A stretch of DNA of 40,518 nucleotides from contig JAKACM010000033.1 of assembly GCA_021821465.1 (NCBI GenBank), forward strand, positions 1 through 40,518, read 5' to 3'. A program made the position numbers and the translations under genes. This stretch comes from Bacillota bacterium. GTDB lineage: Bacteria; Bacillota; Sulfobacillia; Sulfobacillales; Sulfobacillaceae. Positions 15,755 through 24,138 of the stretch are shown here, piece after piece (the first letter of the stretch is position 1; every line of letters starts with the position of its first letter). The notes beneath the pieces were generated by a model, which did no database searches, was not told where the DNA came from, and worked only from the letters and a program-made list of their open reading frames with translations.

Positions 15755-17872
15755 ATGACACCAGAACCAAACAAACTTCTCAAATATGTTTTTTCTGCTC
15801 CGGACTACCCCTGGCACGGCGTATCCGGTGCGGAACTTGTTCACGCCACCTTAGACCCAGTTAGGGCCGAAACGTGGTTGAAGGAGGGGGCCAAAGGGCG
15901 ATTGGTGCGCATCATGCAACGATTCTCGGACCCCGGTGAAAGCGCACCATCACTGTCTGAGTGGTCGGTTTGGATCCGGATTTGGATAACTCATGAACCC
16001 GAGCCTCGTCCATATGTCGTGTTACCTGCGTCTGCCACGGTATTGGCCCGAACGATGCGGCAACGTCCGGGAGAGATGTGGCAGCGCATTCGGGAGCAAT
16101 TATTGTGGCAACCTCAAACCATGGAAGACGCTCAAAAGCTTATTGATCGCATTTCCGCCGGGCAGCGTGATGTGCCGTTCAGTACGTTCTACTTATGGGC
16201 CCGCGTCGCACGGTGGTATGACCAACATGAACACGAACCGGATAATCCGCCGGTTCCCAACACCTGGACTGATCAATTAGCGCGGCAATGCTTGCGCGAT
16301 CGCGGATTTTGGGATTCCTATTCCAATGCCGACGATTTGGTGGCATTGGACGATTGGCTAACGACGAAACCTCTCGAGAATAATCCGACTTTGGACGAGT
16401 TGTTAGCTCGTTATACGCATTGGCTGGCTCAAAACCAAGGCCCCCACTCAACCGGTACGACCACAATGCTCGACGAGGAATGGATTAACTTGGCTAGAGC
16501 GTGGATGGAAGAGTTTCAAGGGACCCCCGCGTATGGGCGGGATTTGTCTTGGTTGGCTCAAACCCACAAATTGGTTCCATCACTGGAGCGAGGAAAAGAT
16601 CCGATGACCTTTCGTTCCTTGATGATGATGGCCCTGTCTGGGCTGGTCAAGCAGGGAAAGATCATTCCCCAAAGCACCGGGCAACAGCCTTGGGACACAG
16701 CTTATGTCTTGTCTCCCGAGGAAATTGAAGCTCTCCTGGAGACGCAAAAAACGGTGGCTGCAGCCCAGGTTCAACCTGAGCGGCGCGAGAAAGTTTCGGA
16801 AGACGGGGAAGCTTCTTCGGAAAGTTCCAGTAAATCATTCTTAGATCCCAGATGGGCGCGTTTGATTGAGATCTGGAGTCAAGACATAGGTTCTGAGGCC
16901 GTGAGTTTGAATAGAATCTTAACCCTGATTCGACGTGATGACATATTGTTGTCCTTGGCACCGGAAAATCCCCTCGAACAACGCCAATATGTACGAAATA
17001 CCGTGATTCCCCGTTTGTCAGAACTGAGAAGCGCCTTTAAAGTGTCGCGGCAATATCTCTCAGAGTCGAGAAAGTCCGTATACTCCTTGTCTTCGGGAGG
17101 GGATGACGACACAATCCTTGATTCTCAGGTGGATGAGAATCAAGCACCGGCAACGGAAGCAAATGAGAGTGCCGATGAGCCTCTACGCCAGGAGTTAAAG
17201 CCGGAGGAAATCGAGCGATTTTTGGACGGATGGTGGCGCACGTTCGGACAAAAGAAGGTGCGCCTAATCGATTTATTAACCAAAGGTCGCGAACAAGGAT
17301 GGATTTTGCCGGTGCAGGTGCCCTTGCATTTTAATCCGAGTCACCCACATCCGCTCACTGTGTGGTTGAAGGAACACTTGGATCGGACGGTAGGACAGTA
17401 CCACATCGAATCCCGCTCCAAGGGCTACAGTTTAGTTCTCGCCACCACGCCAAATATCGAGGGGAAGACTCCGAGTGCAGCCCAGCCTTCTGTACCTTCC
17501 GAGCCAGTGGCACTGACGCGAGAGGCTTCGCCTTCCACCGCTCCGGGATTGGAGGAAAATCCAGCGGCCTTGATCGAACGCTTAAGCGCCTCAGATCCGG
17601 AATCCGTGTTTTGGAGTGCTTTGACTCCTTGGATCTCTTTATTGAGAAATACCGGGCCCGAGTGGTTTGCCGAATGGCCTCATCTGGATTCTCGTGTATT
17701 TGACAGAATCCGGCACCTATGGCCAGTCTTGATTTCAAGCCTCAATCAAACCAATAAGGAACGGCAATTGACCGAGGAAAACGAGCGACTCAAAAGACTT
17801 CTCGGAGAGAAAGAGCTACGACTGGCACAAGCCAGTGATCTGCTCAAGGAAAATGGTTTTGTGCCGGACTAG
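15755..17872 (+). CDS. Unknown 705-aa protein with three winged-helix-like repeats and C-terminal coiled coil
   Basis: I do not recognise a named family. Three segments look like copies of one unit, at about residues 240-320, 363-447 and 484-569. Each opens with a W-rich helix (LARAWMEEF, LIEIWSQDI, FLDGWWRTF), runs through an L-rich helix ending in a short hydrophobic turn (LVPSL, LLSL, ILPV), then a third helix and a final strand ending in Y-(V/S)-L. This arrangement resembles the winged-helix modules at the C-termini of phage/plasmid primase-helicases. Acidic, serine/proline-rich linkers separate the units. The N-terminal 220 residues are helical and tryptophan-rich. A coiled coil (about 662-700, with ERQLTEENERLKRLLGEKEL) closes the protein. 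ATG 15755 has GAAGGGAAG upstream. DNA binding is an inference. The DUF3050 gene follows 74 bases later on the same strand. Confidence 0.8.
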   Translation: MTPEPNKLLKYVFSAPDYPWHGVSGAELVHATLDPVRAETWLKEGAKGRLVRIMQRFSDPGESAPSLSEWSVWIRIWITHEPEPRPYVVLPASATVLARTMRQRPGEMWQRIREQLLWQPQTMEDAQKLIDRISAGQRDVPFSTFYLWARVARWYDQHEHEPDNPPVPNTWTDQLARQCLRDRGFWDSYSNADDLVALDDWLTTKPLENNPTLDELLARYTHWLAQNQGPHSTGTTTMLDEEWINLARAWMEEFQGTPAYGRDLSWLAQTHKLVPSLERGKDPMTFRSLMMMALSGLVKQGKIIPQSTGQQPWDTAYVLSPEEIEALLETQKTVAAAQVQPERREKVSEDGEASSESSSKSFLDPRWARLIEIWSQDIGSEAVSLNRILTLIRRDDILLSLAPENPLEQRQYVRNTVIPRLSELRSAFKVSRQYLSESRKSVYSLSSGGDDDTILDSQVDENQAPATEANESADEPLRQELKPEEIERFLDGWWRTFGQKKVRLIDLLTKGREQGWILPVQVPLHFNPSHPHPLTVWLKEHLDRTVGQYHIESRSKGYSLVLATTPNIEGKTPSAAQPSVPSEPVALTREASPSTAPGLEENPAALIERLSASDPESVFWSALTPWISLLRNTGPEWFAEWPHLDSRVFDRIRHLWPVLISSLNQTNKERQLTEENERLKRLLGEKELRLAQASDLLKENGFVPD

Positions 17873-17946
17873 AGGCGTGTCGGAATATCGACCGACTATG
17901 ACTTCTAGAGAATCGGTTCCCGAACAAGAAGAAGGTGAGGTGCCTG

Positions 17947-18708
17947 ATGTTTCATTTTCCGGAAGACGATCTACAGGAGGCACGCGATGCGGTTTTGAGG
18001 CATCCATTGTACGGCGAGGTGCTTAGCCTCGCCCGAATTCGTAAATTCATGGAATATCATATTTTCGCAGTTTGGGATTTTATGTCGCTACTTAAAGCCT
18101 TACAAAGGGCTCTGACGTGTACTGCTGTTCCCTGGCTACCCTCACCTCACCGTGAAGCAGGTCGTTTGATTAATGAGATTGTCGTGGACGAAGAATCGGA
18201 TGAGGATGGGCAAGGCGGCTACGTAAGTCATTTTGAGTTGTATAGAGAAGCGATGCAGGAATCGGGAGCTGATACTCGCGAGATTGATGCATTGGTCAGA
18301 TTATTACGCTCGGGAGCGCCTCCTGCCATGATTGCAGATTTATCCCTTCCCTCGGCTGTAAAGGATTTTCTGAACTTCGATATGGATTTAGTCGAACAGC
18401 GTCCCTTGCATTGCATAGCGGCCGCATTTTTCTACGGGCGGGAGGACATTATTCCGGAAATCTTCCGGCCGCTGGTGGAAACTCTCAACCGCGAAGGGCA
18501 GCCGGTGAAGCGATTGCTCTACTATCTGAACCGGCATATTGAAATCGATGAAGGTTTGCATGCTCCTCGCGCCAAGAGAATGGTGGAGGTGTTGTGTGAT
18601 AATCGGCCGGACTACATAAGCGAAGCCAGGCAAACGGCGCTGGAAGCGCTGAAAATGCGAAACCATTTGTGGGATGCTGCGTACCAAGCCGTTCAAGCGG
18701 TTCCTTAG
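17947..18708 (+). CDS. DUF3050 (heme-oxygenase-like fold) protein
   Basis: This 253-aa protein closely fits the DUF3050 family. Diagnostic stretches are FMEYHIFAVWDFMSLLKALQ (near residue 35), VPWLPSPHREAGRLINEIV, DEESDEDGQGGYVSHFELY, a FYGREDIIPEIF segment and YYLNRHIEIDEGLH. DUF3050 is predicted to have the all-helical heme-oxygenase/TenA-like fold; the paired His/Glu residues in EYH, ESDED, SHFELY and RHIEIDEG could bind metal, as in heme-oxygenase-like diiron enzymes. No reaction is established. The start is ATG 17947, with GAAGGTGAGG (17931-17940) six bases upstream, rather than the in-frame GTG at 17935 that lies inside that site. It follows the 705-aa gene by 74 bases, so co-transcription is likely. 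Confidence 0.85.
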   Translation: MFHFPEDDLQEARDAVLRHPLYGEVLSLARIRKFMEYHIFAVWDFMSLLKALQRALTCTAVPWLPSPHREAGRLINEIVVDEESDEDGQGGYVSHFELYREAMQESGADTREIDALVRLLRSGAPPAMIADLSLPSAVKDFLNFDMDLVEQRPLHCIAAAFFYGREDIIPEIFRPLVETLNREGQPVKRLLYYLNRHIEIDEGLHAPRAKRMVEVLCDNRPDYISEARQTALEALKMRNHLWDAAYQAVQAVP

Positions 18709-19726
18709 ACTAAATTTCCGCGCAAGCTTTAGGGACTTCGATGTCTTCGTCGTGTTGTGGAACGGGAAGGAACACGGGATTCAGAGGATGCGCCGGAAGG
18801 ATTTAGCCCGGTCGCACCCCGAATGATTCCGGCGATCGCCGGATCGCTCACGGAAAAGGTGAGCTATGTACGGGCCGAGGCGTGACACAAGGATCGCAGG
18901 TGGCGATGGAACGTGGAGCTTGTCTTCGCTATTTGGGAGGCAAGAGGGAAGCCGTGGTTCATTACCCAGGCAAAGACACGACATGGGGGCAAGAATTGGC
19001 ACCGGATGCGCTCAAAGTCGGACGGTCTTTTCGGCCCGGCTCTATGGGAGTCGATCCTGGGAACAAGGGCTTGATGAGTGAAGGGACTCTTGAGAAGCGT
19101 CGTCATGTTTTGGCCCAGAAAATCGTGCGGGACCCGAATAGCGGTCAAGAGACGTACTTCCACCAGGTGCCTGGCGTGGCCCGCTTTGTCTCGAGTGAGT
19201 ACTTAAGCCTATTCGTCCTGGCTAAAACCGTGCGATACTGCCTTGCGGCGTCCACCTCCATCAAGCGCGACGTTTCCCTGGAGGTTGGAGGTGACCAAGA
19301 ATTCGCCACAAATAGCGATTATCCATTGGCGGATTCAAGAATTGCTTTACTGTATGTAACCACCGAGTATCCCACGTTTAAGAAGAAAGGCCGCCAGAAC
19401 AGCTTTACCGGGTGTACCTCACTTTTGTGAGCCAATATGTAGTAATAAATGCGTGCAAGACATTCTTGTACTCTCAGGGCGCGTCCTCGGCGTGCGGGAA
19501 GACATGTTAGCGATTCCGTGCCGCTTGTTCTAACGTTTCCTTCCCGGGTGATAGCACGCTGTCATGCCTGTTCGTTCTTCTTCTTGTCTCTAGGGCATCG
19601 GAATGATAGACAAAGGCCCGGGCCGCCTGATCGTTGTATATGGTGTGTGTCGAAGGTCTGAACCGCATACGTGGCGGACGTTTTCTTGGCGGAGCGCGCT
19701 AAGGGCCCAGAGAGTCTCAGGGGCCC
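18709..19726. other. Debris-like region with one unassigned frame
   Basis: A 182-codon plus-strand frame (GTG 18882 to 19430) has no convincing ribosome site and no recognised domain. Just before it another frame (about 18730-18886) reads protein-like (EGTRDSEDAPEGFSPVAP..., ending SYVRAEA) and may be the tail of a lost gene. The block at 19440-19726 is GC-rich and without support for coding. I regard the whole segment as probable remnants. Confidence 0.3.
18828..18843. repeat. 16-base perfect palindrome
   Basis: TCCGGCGATCGCCGGA is self-complementary over its whole length and contains GCGATCGC at its centre. It stands alone, 120 bases after the DUF3050 stop. It could be a protein-binding site or, as RNA, only an unstable hairpin because there is no loop. 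Confidence 0.5.
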
Positions 19727-19752
19727 GCCCCCAGGCCCAGCCCCCAGGCCCA
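19727..19752. repeat. Two tandem 13-base GC-rich repeats
   Basis: GCCCCCAGGCCCA occurs twice in direct tandem and a third copy begins (GCCCG). The repeat abuts the broken edge of the transposase fragment at 19757 and may mark a rearrangement point. Confidence 0.6.
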
Positions 19753-19756
19753 GCCC

Positions 19757-19872
19757 GATTGATTGCCGGACAGCATGGTGGCCTTTAACACCTGGCCCTG
19801 CTCATCCCCGGTCAATCCGATCATAATTGGGCGCAAATCGGGGTGATGATCCTTGACGTCGTTGAGCGGAAG
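19757..19872 (-). pseudogene. Fragment of an IS1634/IS4-like transposase
   Basis: The minus strand encodes DVKDHHPDLRP, IGLTGDEQGQ and VLKATMLSGNQS in one frame. This matches the catalytic-core segment of IS1634/IS4-type DDE transposases, which read approximately K-D-(H/R)-R-P-D-L...L...G...P...P-G-N-x-(S/A). Both sides are lost: the reading ends in the 13-base GC repeats on one side and in the promoter of the nuclease gene on the other. Only about 40 residues of a protein of roughly 500 remain. Confidence 0.5.
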
Positions 19873-19891
19873 CGTCTTGGGCGGTTATAAT
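19862..19891 (+). promoter_or_regulatory. Promoter of the PD-(D/E)XK gene
   Basis: TTGAGC (19862-19867) and a perfect TATAAT (19886-19891) are spaced by 18 bases. The start codon is only 25 bases downstream of the -10, leaving a very short leader that carries the AAAAGGGAG ribosome site. Confidence 0.55.
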
Positions 19892-19916
19892 GGGATGAGG
19901 GTAGAAAAGGGAGCGG

Positions 19917-20792
19917 ATGAGATTGGGAGAGTTGCTCAGTCCGCCGGTGGATTTGGTCTTTAAGCGGATTTTTGGCGCGGAAGACAATCAGGACGTCCTG
20001 GTGAGCTTCCTCAATGCGGTCTTTGAGGATGCAGGACAACCGTTAATTGCGAGCGTGGAGATTCTCAACCCGTTTTTGGAGAAAGATGCGTGGTCGGACA
20101 AGATGTCCGTACTCGATGTCAAAGCCCGCACTGAATCGGGCATGTTGGTGGATATCGAGATCCAATTGTGCAACCGGCGGGATATGGAGAAGCGGACGCT
20201 GTTTTACTGGTCGAAACTGTTCCCAGGACAGTGGCAAGAAGGCGAGAGTTACCGTCCGTTGCACAAAGCGGTAACGGTCAATGTCCTGGATTTCGACTAT
20301 GTTCCCACCGACCGCTGTCATAGCCCCTTTCATCTGCGCGAGGACGCCACGGCACGGTTGTTGACAGATCTGCTCGCAGTGCCTTTTGTGGAACTGCGGA
20401 AACTGACGGCGCAATCGGTTGGACTGGATCGGCGGCTGGTGCGTTGGATGTTGTTTTTGACCACCCAGACGCGAGAAGGATTGGAGGAATTGGCCATGCA
20501 GGAACCTGCCATGCAGAAGGCGATGACGACGCTGGAGTTTTTGAGCCAGGATGAACAGGCCCGTCAACTCTACGAGGAACGGCAAAAGGCATTGATGACC
20601 TACACGGCGGATGTTGAGGGGGCAAGAGAAGAAGGCCGCGAAGAAGGCCGCGAAGAAGGGGAGCATCGCCGCGCGGTCAGCACCGCCCGCAAGCTGATGG
20701 CCGCAGGAATGGACGTGAAGCAAATTGCCGCGTTTGTGGATTTGTCCGTCGACGAAGTGGACGCGATTCGGCGGAGCTTGAACGGAGATTGA
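19917..20792 (+). CDS. Rpn/PD-(D/E)XK nuclease family 'transposase'
   Basis: This 291-aa member of the Rpn/YhgA-like PD-(D/E)XK family is often annotated as a transposase. It begins with the family start LLSPPVDLVFKRIFG. It has the nuclease core VLDVKARTESGMLVDIEIQ (catalytic D and the E-x-Q pair, residues about 64-82), followed by R-x-x-F/Y-YWSKLF. Members of this family (Rpn proteins) promote RecA-independent recombination and expand as selfish genes. A tandem EEGREEGREEG segment (about 238-248) precedes a small C-terminal helical tail with a helix-turn-helix look (KLMAAGMDVKQIAAFVDLSVDEVDAI). The start is ATG 19917, with AAAAGGGAG five bases upstream and its own promoter. It appears intact. 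Confidence 0.88.
   Translation: MRLGELLSPPVDLVFKRIFGAEDNQDVLVSFLNAVFEDAGQPLIASVEILNPFLEKDAWSDKMSVLDVKARTESGMLVDIEIQLCNRRDMEKRTLFYWSKLFPGQWQEGESYRPLHKAVTVNVLDFDYVPTDRCHSPFHLREDATARLLTDLLAVPFVELRKLTAQSVGLDRRLVRWMLFLTTQTREGLEELAMQEPAMQKAMTTLEFLSQDEQARQLYEERQKALMTYTADVEGAREEGREEGREEGEHRRAVSTARKLMAAGMDVKQIAAFVDLSVDEVDAIRRSLNGD
20628..20659 (+). repeat. 12-base in-frame tandem repeat in the Rpn-like gene
   Basis: The unit GAAGGCCGCGAA is repeated about 2.6 times and encodes EGRE repeats. This charged, variable-number linker before the C-terminal tail is common in this family and may vary between strains. Confidence 0.7.
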
Positions 20793-20870
20793 GGATACTC
20801 CCATTCCCGGCCGGACATTCCCGCTGGCGGCGTTGTTCCCTGGGTGCGATACCCCGGATAATGTGTCATC

Positions 20871-20902
20871 ACACGGAGAGATACCCCATCATCTCTCCGT
20901 GT
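20871..20902. terminator. Very strong hairpin (12-bp perfect stem)
   Basis: ACACGGAGAGAT and ATCTCTCCGTGT form a perfect 12-bp stem with an 8-base loop, 80 bases after the Rpn-like gene. No U run follows on either strand, so it may be a terminator without U tract, a transcript-stabilising element or a transposon end remnant. Confidence 0.5.
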
Positions 20903-21055
20903 TCAGGATTTGGCCGGGTGACGCACAGGCTCATGCCATCCTGAATGGATTCCCCGGAATCCGCAGAAGTTGTGGTGGCCTTTTTTCGGGCGTCTACCCC
21001 GTCTTCTCTGTTTCACTGCGCTCGGTTGTTCTTCAGATGATCTTGAGAATTCGTT

Positions 21056-21082
21056 AGGCCATGATCTGTGGAGTCATGGCCT
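21056..21082. terminator. Hairpin with 9-bp perfect stem
   Basis: AGGCCATGA and TCATGGCCT pair perfectly with a 9-base loop; GTGTTCTCCT follows. Terminator-like shape, with only a weak U-rich tail. Confidence 0.4.
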
Positions 21083-21677
21083 GTGTTCTCCTATGGCCTG
21101 TCACGCAGTCCAGACACGTGACGCGGCTCTGAGTGGGTGATGCTCTCGCCTCGTCTCGGAGCCGGCAGTCATCCCCGACTCCACCATCCCATCCGGAAAC
21201 TCACCGGCTTTCCTCGCTGCCGGGTCAATCCATCAATGGATGTCCCGAGGATAGGAGCCATCTGTTTGCCGATGTTTTTTGATCTTTTTTGGGGAGCGGC
21301 TGAGGGAAGATTCGCACGCCCCCTCCGGTTCGTCGGCGATGAGGAATCATGCCCGTACGGAGAGATGGTTGTGTTTCTGCCGTCACCAAGCTCCATATCC
21401 TGTCATACCACATATTGGCTCACAAAAGTTAGGTGCACCCAGCTTTACCTATACCAATGATCCATTGCCATCCAAGTCCGAACAGGGCATATTCCCAAGC
21501 TCGGATGGGCGCGCATGCAATGGAGCCGTGGCGCGCTGGTGGAGTTCGCTGTGGAGGGTTCAATGGTCAAAGAAGGGCATGATGAAGCAGCATGGTGACG
21601 CTAGATTTGGTAAGAAATGGATACGTCCGTCAGAACGGTAGGGAATACCATAAGTGGCCCGATCGTGTTGATTTCTA

Positions 21678-21683
21678 TATAAT
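21678..21683 (+). promoter_or_regulatory. TATAAT box immediately before the GT2 start
   Basis: TATATAAT ends at 21683 and the first ATG is at 21692. A start point near 21690 would give a leaderless mRNA if ATG 21692 is used, or a 12-22 base leader if ATG 21704/21713 is used. No clear -35 was found at 16-18 bases spacing. Confidence 0.4.
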
Positions 21684-21691
21684 GATTAGCT

Positions 21692-22717
21692 ATGGAAAGC
21701 ACGATGACTCGGATGAAAGTTTCGGTGGCTTTGGCCACATACAATGGAGAAAAATATCTGTCCGAACAACTTGAGAGCTTGGCCAGGCAAATTACTCTCC
21801 CCGACGAACTCGTGGTCGCCGATGACGGATCGGGTGATCACACGTGTGAGATTATTGAAGATTTTCGCATGCATGCACCTTTTCCCGTCCATGTGATATC
21901 CGGACAACATTTAGGCTATGTGAGCAATTTCTTCCGGGCAATAGCGGCATGTCGCGGAGAGGTGATTGCGCTATGTGATCAAGACGACATTTGGCGACCG
22001 GAAAAGCTTTCCGTTTGTCTGCCTTATTTCAGACAAAATGTGACACTCGTGATGCATTCGGCTCGGGTGGTGGATGCGTGGGGGAACCCATTAGCGAAAC
22101 GTGCGCCGATTGTTGCCAAAACCCGCGAACTTACCCGGGGAATTTTTCAGGACGGACCCCTTAAGAGTTTTCCTCTTGGCTTTTCCTTGCTTATCCACCG
22201 TAGCGTGACGGATAAGGTCTTACGGGCCTTGTCATCATATCCTGAAATTCTCCGTCACTATTTCGGACACGAAATGCCATTGTATTGGATGGCCAAGGCC
22301 CGAGGCGATACCATTTATTTGTCCCGGGAGTTGGCGTATTACCGGCGTCATGAGTCCAATGTGTCCCCGGGGCGGGCCCTCGCAAACCAAGGGGTTGGCA
22401 AAGCATGGCACAATAACGGAAGCACATACCGCGAATTCGGTCAACACGCCCAGTATCAAGCGGAGCTTCTGTCACTGTTGAGTGGTTTAGATTCCCAGAC
22501 CGACGCCATACTTCAAACCTGGGTGGAGGAACGATGTCGGCTCAGTCGGAATTTCTTCTGGCGGGCGGAGATTTATGAAGAGACAGGACTGCGGAATAAA
22601 TGGGCGCGGTTAAGTCAATTGATGAAGGCCCAAGGATACCAGTCCCGGATAAAAGGTGGACTGGGATGGAAAAGCCTTATTAAGGACTTGGCCCACCTTA
22701 CCGGCCGCTCCCCGTAA
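21692..22717 (+). CDS. Family 2 (GT-A) glycosyltransferase
   Basis: This 341-aa GT-A fold enzyme of family GT2 transfers a sugar from a nucleotide donor, probably to a surface polysaccharide or glycolipid. Motifs are VSVALATYNGEKYLSEQLES (strand 1 and Y-N-G), LVVADDGSGDHT (nucleotide-binding D-D-G-S) and the metal-binding CDQDDIW with the E/Q-x-D-D form. The later HRSVTDKVLR and RELAYYRRHESNVS segments are typical of rhamnosyltransferase-like members. There is no membrane anchor. A TATAAT at 21678-21683 lies only 8 bases before ATG 21692, so the message would be leaderless or nearly so; ATG 21704 and ATG 21713 (MKVSVALATYNG) are alternative starts, also without a good ribosome site. Confidence 0.85.
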   Translation: MESTMTRMKVSVALATYNGEKYLSEQLESLARQITLPDELVVADDGSGDHTCEIIEDFRMHAPFPVHVISGQHLGYVSNFFRAIAACRGEVIALCDQDDIWRPEKLSVCLPYFRQNVTLVMHSARVVDAWGNPLAKRAPIVAKTRELTRGIFQDGPLKSFPLGFSLLIHRSVTDKVLRALSSYPEILRHYFGHEMPLYWMAKARGDTIYLSRELAYYRRHESNVSPGRALANQGVGKAWHNNGSTYREFGQHAQYQAELLSLLSGLDSQTDAILQTWVEERCRLSRNFFWRAEIYEETGLRNKWARLSQLMKAQGYQSRIKGGLGWKSLIKDLAHLTGRSP

Positions 22718-22951
22718 TATCTTGGAAATTTGTCCTTAGAAGAGACCGAGGAACAGGCTCTGGCATCTTTGTAAAAAACTTTTTGTAAAACCAAGCTATG
22801 CGCCCGGTTCGCAGCTACAATAAATTTTGGCACCTTCCGGTCGTGGAAGGAATTCTCAGAAGCTATGGTGGCGCGACAACAGCACTTCACTTAGACTCAC
22901 TGGTAGAGTAGAACTTGCCGCTGTGAATCATGCTCAAAACATGGCGACTCT

Positions 22952-22988
22952 CCACTTCTTTCAGGTGCCGTCAGGGACTAAGAAGTGG
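22952..22988 (-). terminator. Inverted repeat overlapping the sat stop codon
   Basis: CCACTTCTT (22952-22960) and AAGAAGTGG (22980-22988) form a perfect 9-bp stem with a 19-base loop. One arm includes the last codons and the stop of sat. It could be a 3'-end hairpin for sat; there is no T run beyond it. Confidence 0.4.
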
Positions 22989-24138
22989 GTCCTTGATTGT
23001 TTTTGAGTTCTTCATAATAGGTTCGCAGAATTTGAACGACTTCCGGCCGCATTATTTCACCGGGGATGACTTTTCCTGTTTGGAGCCTTTGACGCACTGC
23101 TGATCCCGAAAGACGGATCCATGAATTTTCCGGGTGAGGACAGCCTTTGGCTGTGGTCATTGTTTGGCACTGCCGGCAAAAGAAGGCATCTTCGAAAAAC
23201 AGGGGAGTAATACCCAGTTCCCCGGGGTCAAATTCATGGAAAATCTTGTGGGCGTCATAAGGACCGTAAAAATGCCCTACTCCTCCGTGGTCGCGGCCCA
23301 CAATAAAATGGGTGCAGCCGTAATTGCGGCGTACCAGGGCGTGTAAAACCGCCTCCCTGGGCCCGGCGTAACGCATAGCCCCCGTATAAGCGGCAAGTAT
23401 CACGCGATCTTCTCGGTACCAATGTCGAATGACCTGTTTGTAGGTGGCGATGCGAACATGAGCAGGCACGTCGTCGCCTTTAGTGGGTCCGATGAGGGGA
23501 TGAATGAGCAGGCCGTCCATGGTCTCCAGAGCACTTTTTTGAATGTATTCATGAGCTCGGTGAATGGGGTTACGGGTTTGAAATCCCACCACATGCTGCC
23601 ACCCCCGGTCCTTTATGGCCCGACGAACCTGATCGGGCCGCCACAACAGATTGTCAAAGGTCAAGTTCGGGAGACGATCGATTTGCACCGGACCACCGAG
23701 ATAGACAGGGGATCGATTCAGTAAATAATGTACACCGGGATGAGCCGGATTGGTGGTGCGGTAAACCCACTCGGCTTCTTGGAGACGGTTAGGCCGATAG
23801 ATGCTGGTGATGGTCATTTGACCTCGAATCATGCCGTGACTATCGACCAACAAGGCATCATCACCTGCTTGCAATCCCAAGGCGGTATCTTCGTCCACAG
23901 CTAGGGTAATGGGAACGGGCCACGGTTCTCCAGAGGACAAGTGCATGGTGGAACATACGGCCAGGTAGTCGTCTTCGTCCAGAAATCCTCGTAAGGGTGC
24001 ATAAGCACCGATGGCAATCTGATATAAATCGGCCATTGCCCGCTCATCCACAACGATATGGATCGCTTTTGAAAGATCGGGAATGTCGGGGGTTTCCCAT
24101 TTCCAAGGAAGTTCGAGATTAGTGAGTTTGGAATGCAT
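22978..24138 (-). CDS. sat: Sulfate adenylyltransferase (ATP sulfurylase)
   Basis: This 386-aa enzyme makes adenylyl sulfate (APS) from ATP and sulfate, or works in reverse to conserve energy in sulfur oxidisers. It is the homo-oligomeric Sat type, not CysDN. Motifs are GFQTRNPIHRAHEY (active-site Q-x-R-N and H-x-x-H) near residue 190, GAMRYAGPREAVLHALVRRN, and IVGRDHGGVGHFYGPYDA. A C-terminal zinc-binding part has C-R-Q-C...KGC-P-H, and SGSAVRQRLQTG closes the family pattern. ATG 24138 is preferred to the in-frame 24174 because AAAGGCAGGGAA lies just upstream. Downstream neighbours on the same strand (sulfotransferase and APS kinase) point to PAPS production for sulfation, but a role in assimilation or dissimilatory sulfur oxidation is equally possible. 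Confidence 0.93.
   Translation of the reverse strand: MHSKLTNLELPWKWETPDIPDLSKAIHIVVDERAMADLYQIAIGAYAPLRGFLDEDDYLAVCSTMHLSSGEPWPVPITLAVDEDTALGLQAGDDALLVDSHGMIRGQMTITSIYRPNRLQEAEWVYRTTNPAHPGVHYLLNRSPVYLGGPVQIDRLPNLTFDNLLWRPDQVRRAIKDRGWQHVVGFQTRNPIHRAHEYIQKSALETMDGLLIHPLIGPTKGDDVPAHVRIATYKQVIRHWYREDRVILAAYTGAMRYAGPREAVLHALVRRNYGCTHFIVGRDHGGVGHFYGPYDAHKIFHEFDPGELGITPLFFEDAFFCRQCQTMTTAKGCPHPENSWIRLSGSAVRQRLQTGKVIPGEIMRPEVVQILRTYYEELKNNQGPTS

Larger units (their letters stand above)
20793..21675. other. About 880 bases without a gene; two strong hairpins near its left end
   Basis: No frame in this stretch has both a ribosome site and a recognisable motif. The hairpins at 20871-20902 and 21056-21082 are described separately. 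The remainder (21085-21675) is GC-rich and arginine/proline-coding in every frame, which argues for non-coding or decayed DNA. Confidence 0.4.

Noticed and set aside
18882-19430. A 182-codon plus-strand frame as a real gene.
   Set aside because: No ribosome site before the GTG, no recognisable domain, and it sits in a debris-like segment; retained only as unassigned.
20626-20660. Short GC-rich tandem repeats as a CRISPR-like array.
   Set aside because: The repeat unit is 12 bases, has no spacers and is in frame inside a coding region, encoding EGRE repeats.
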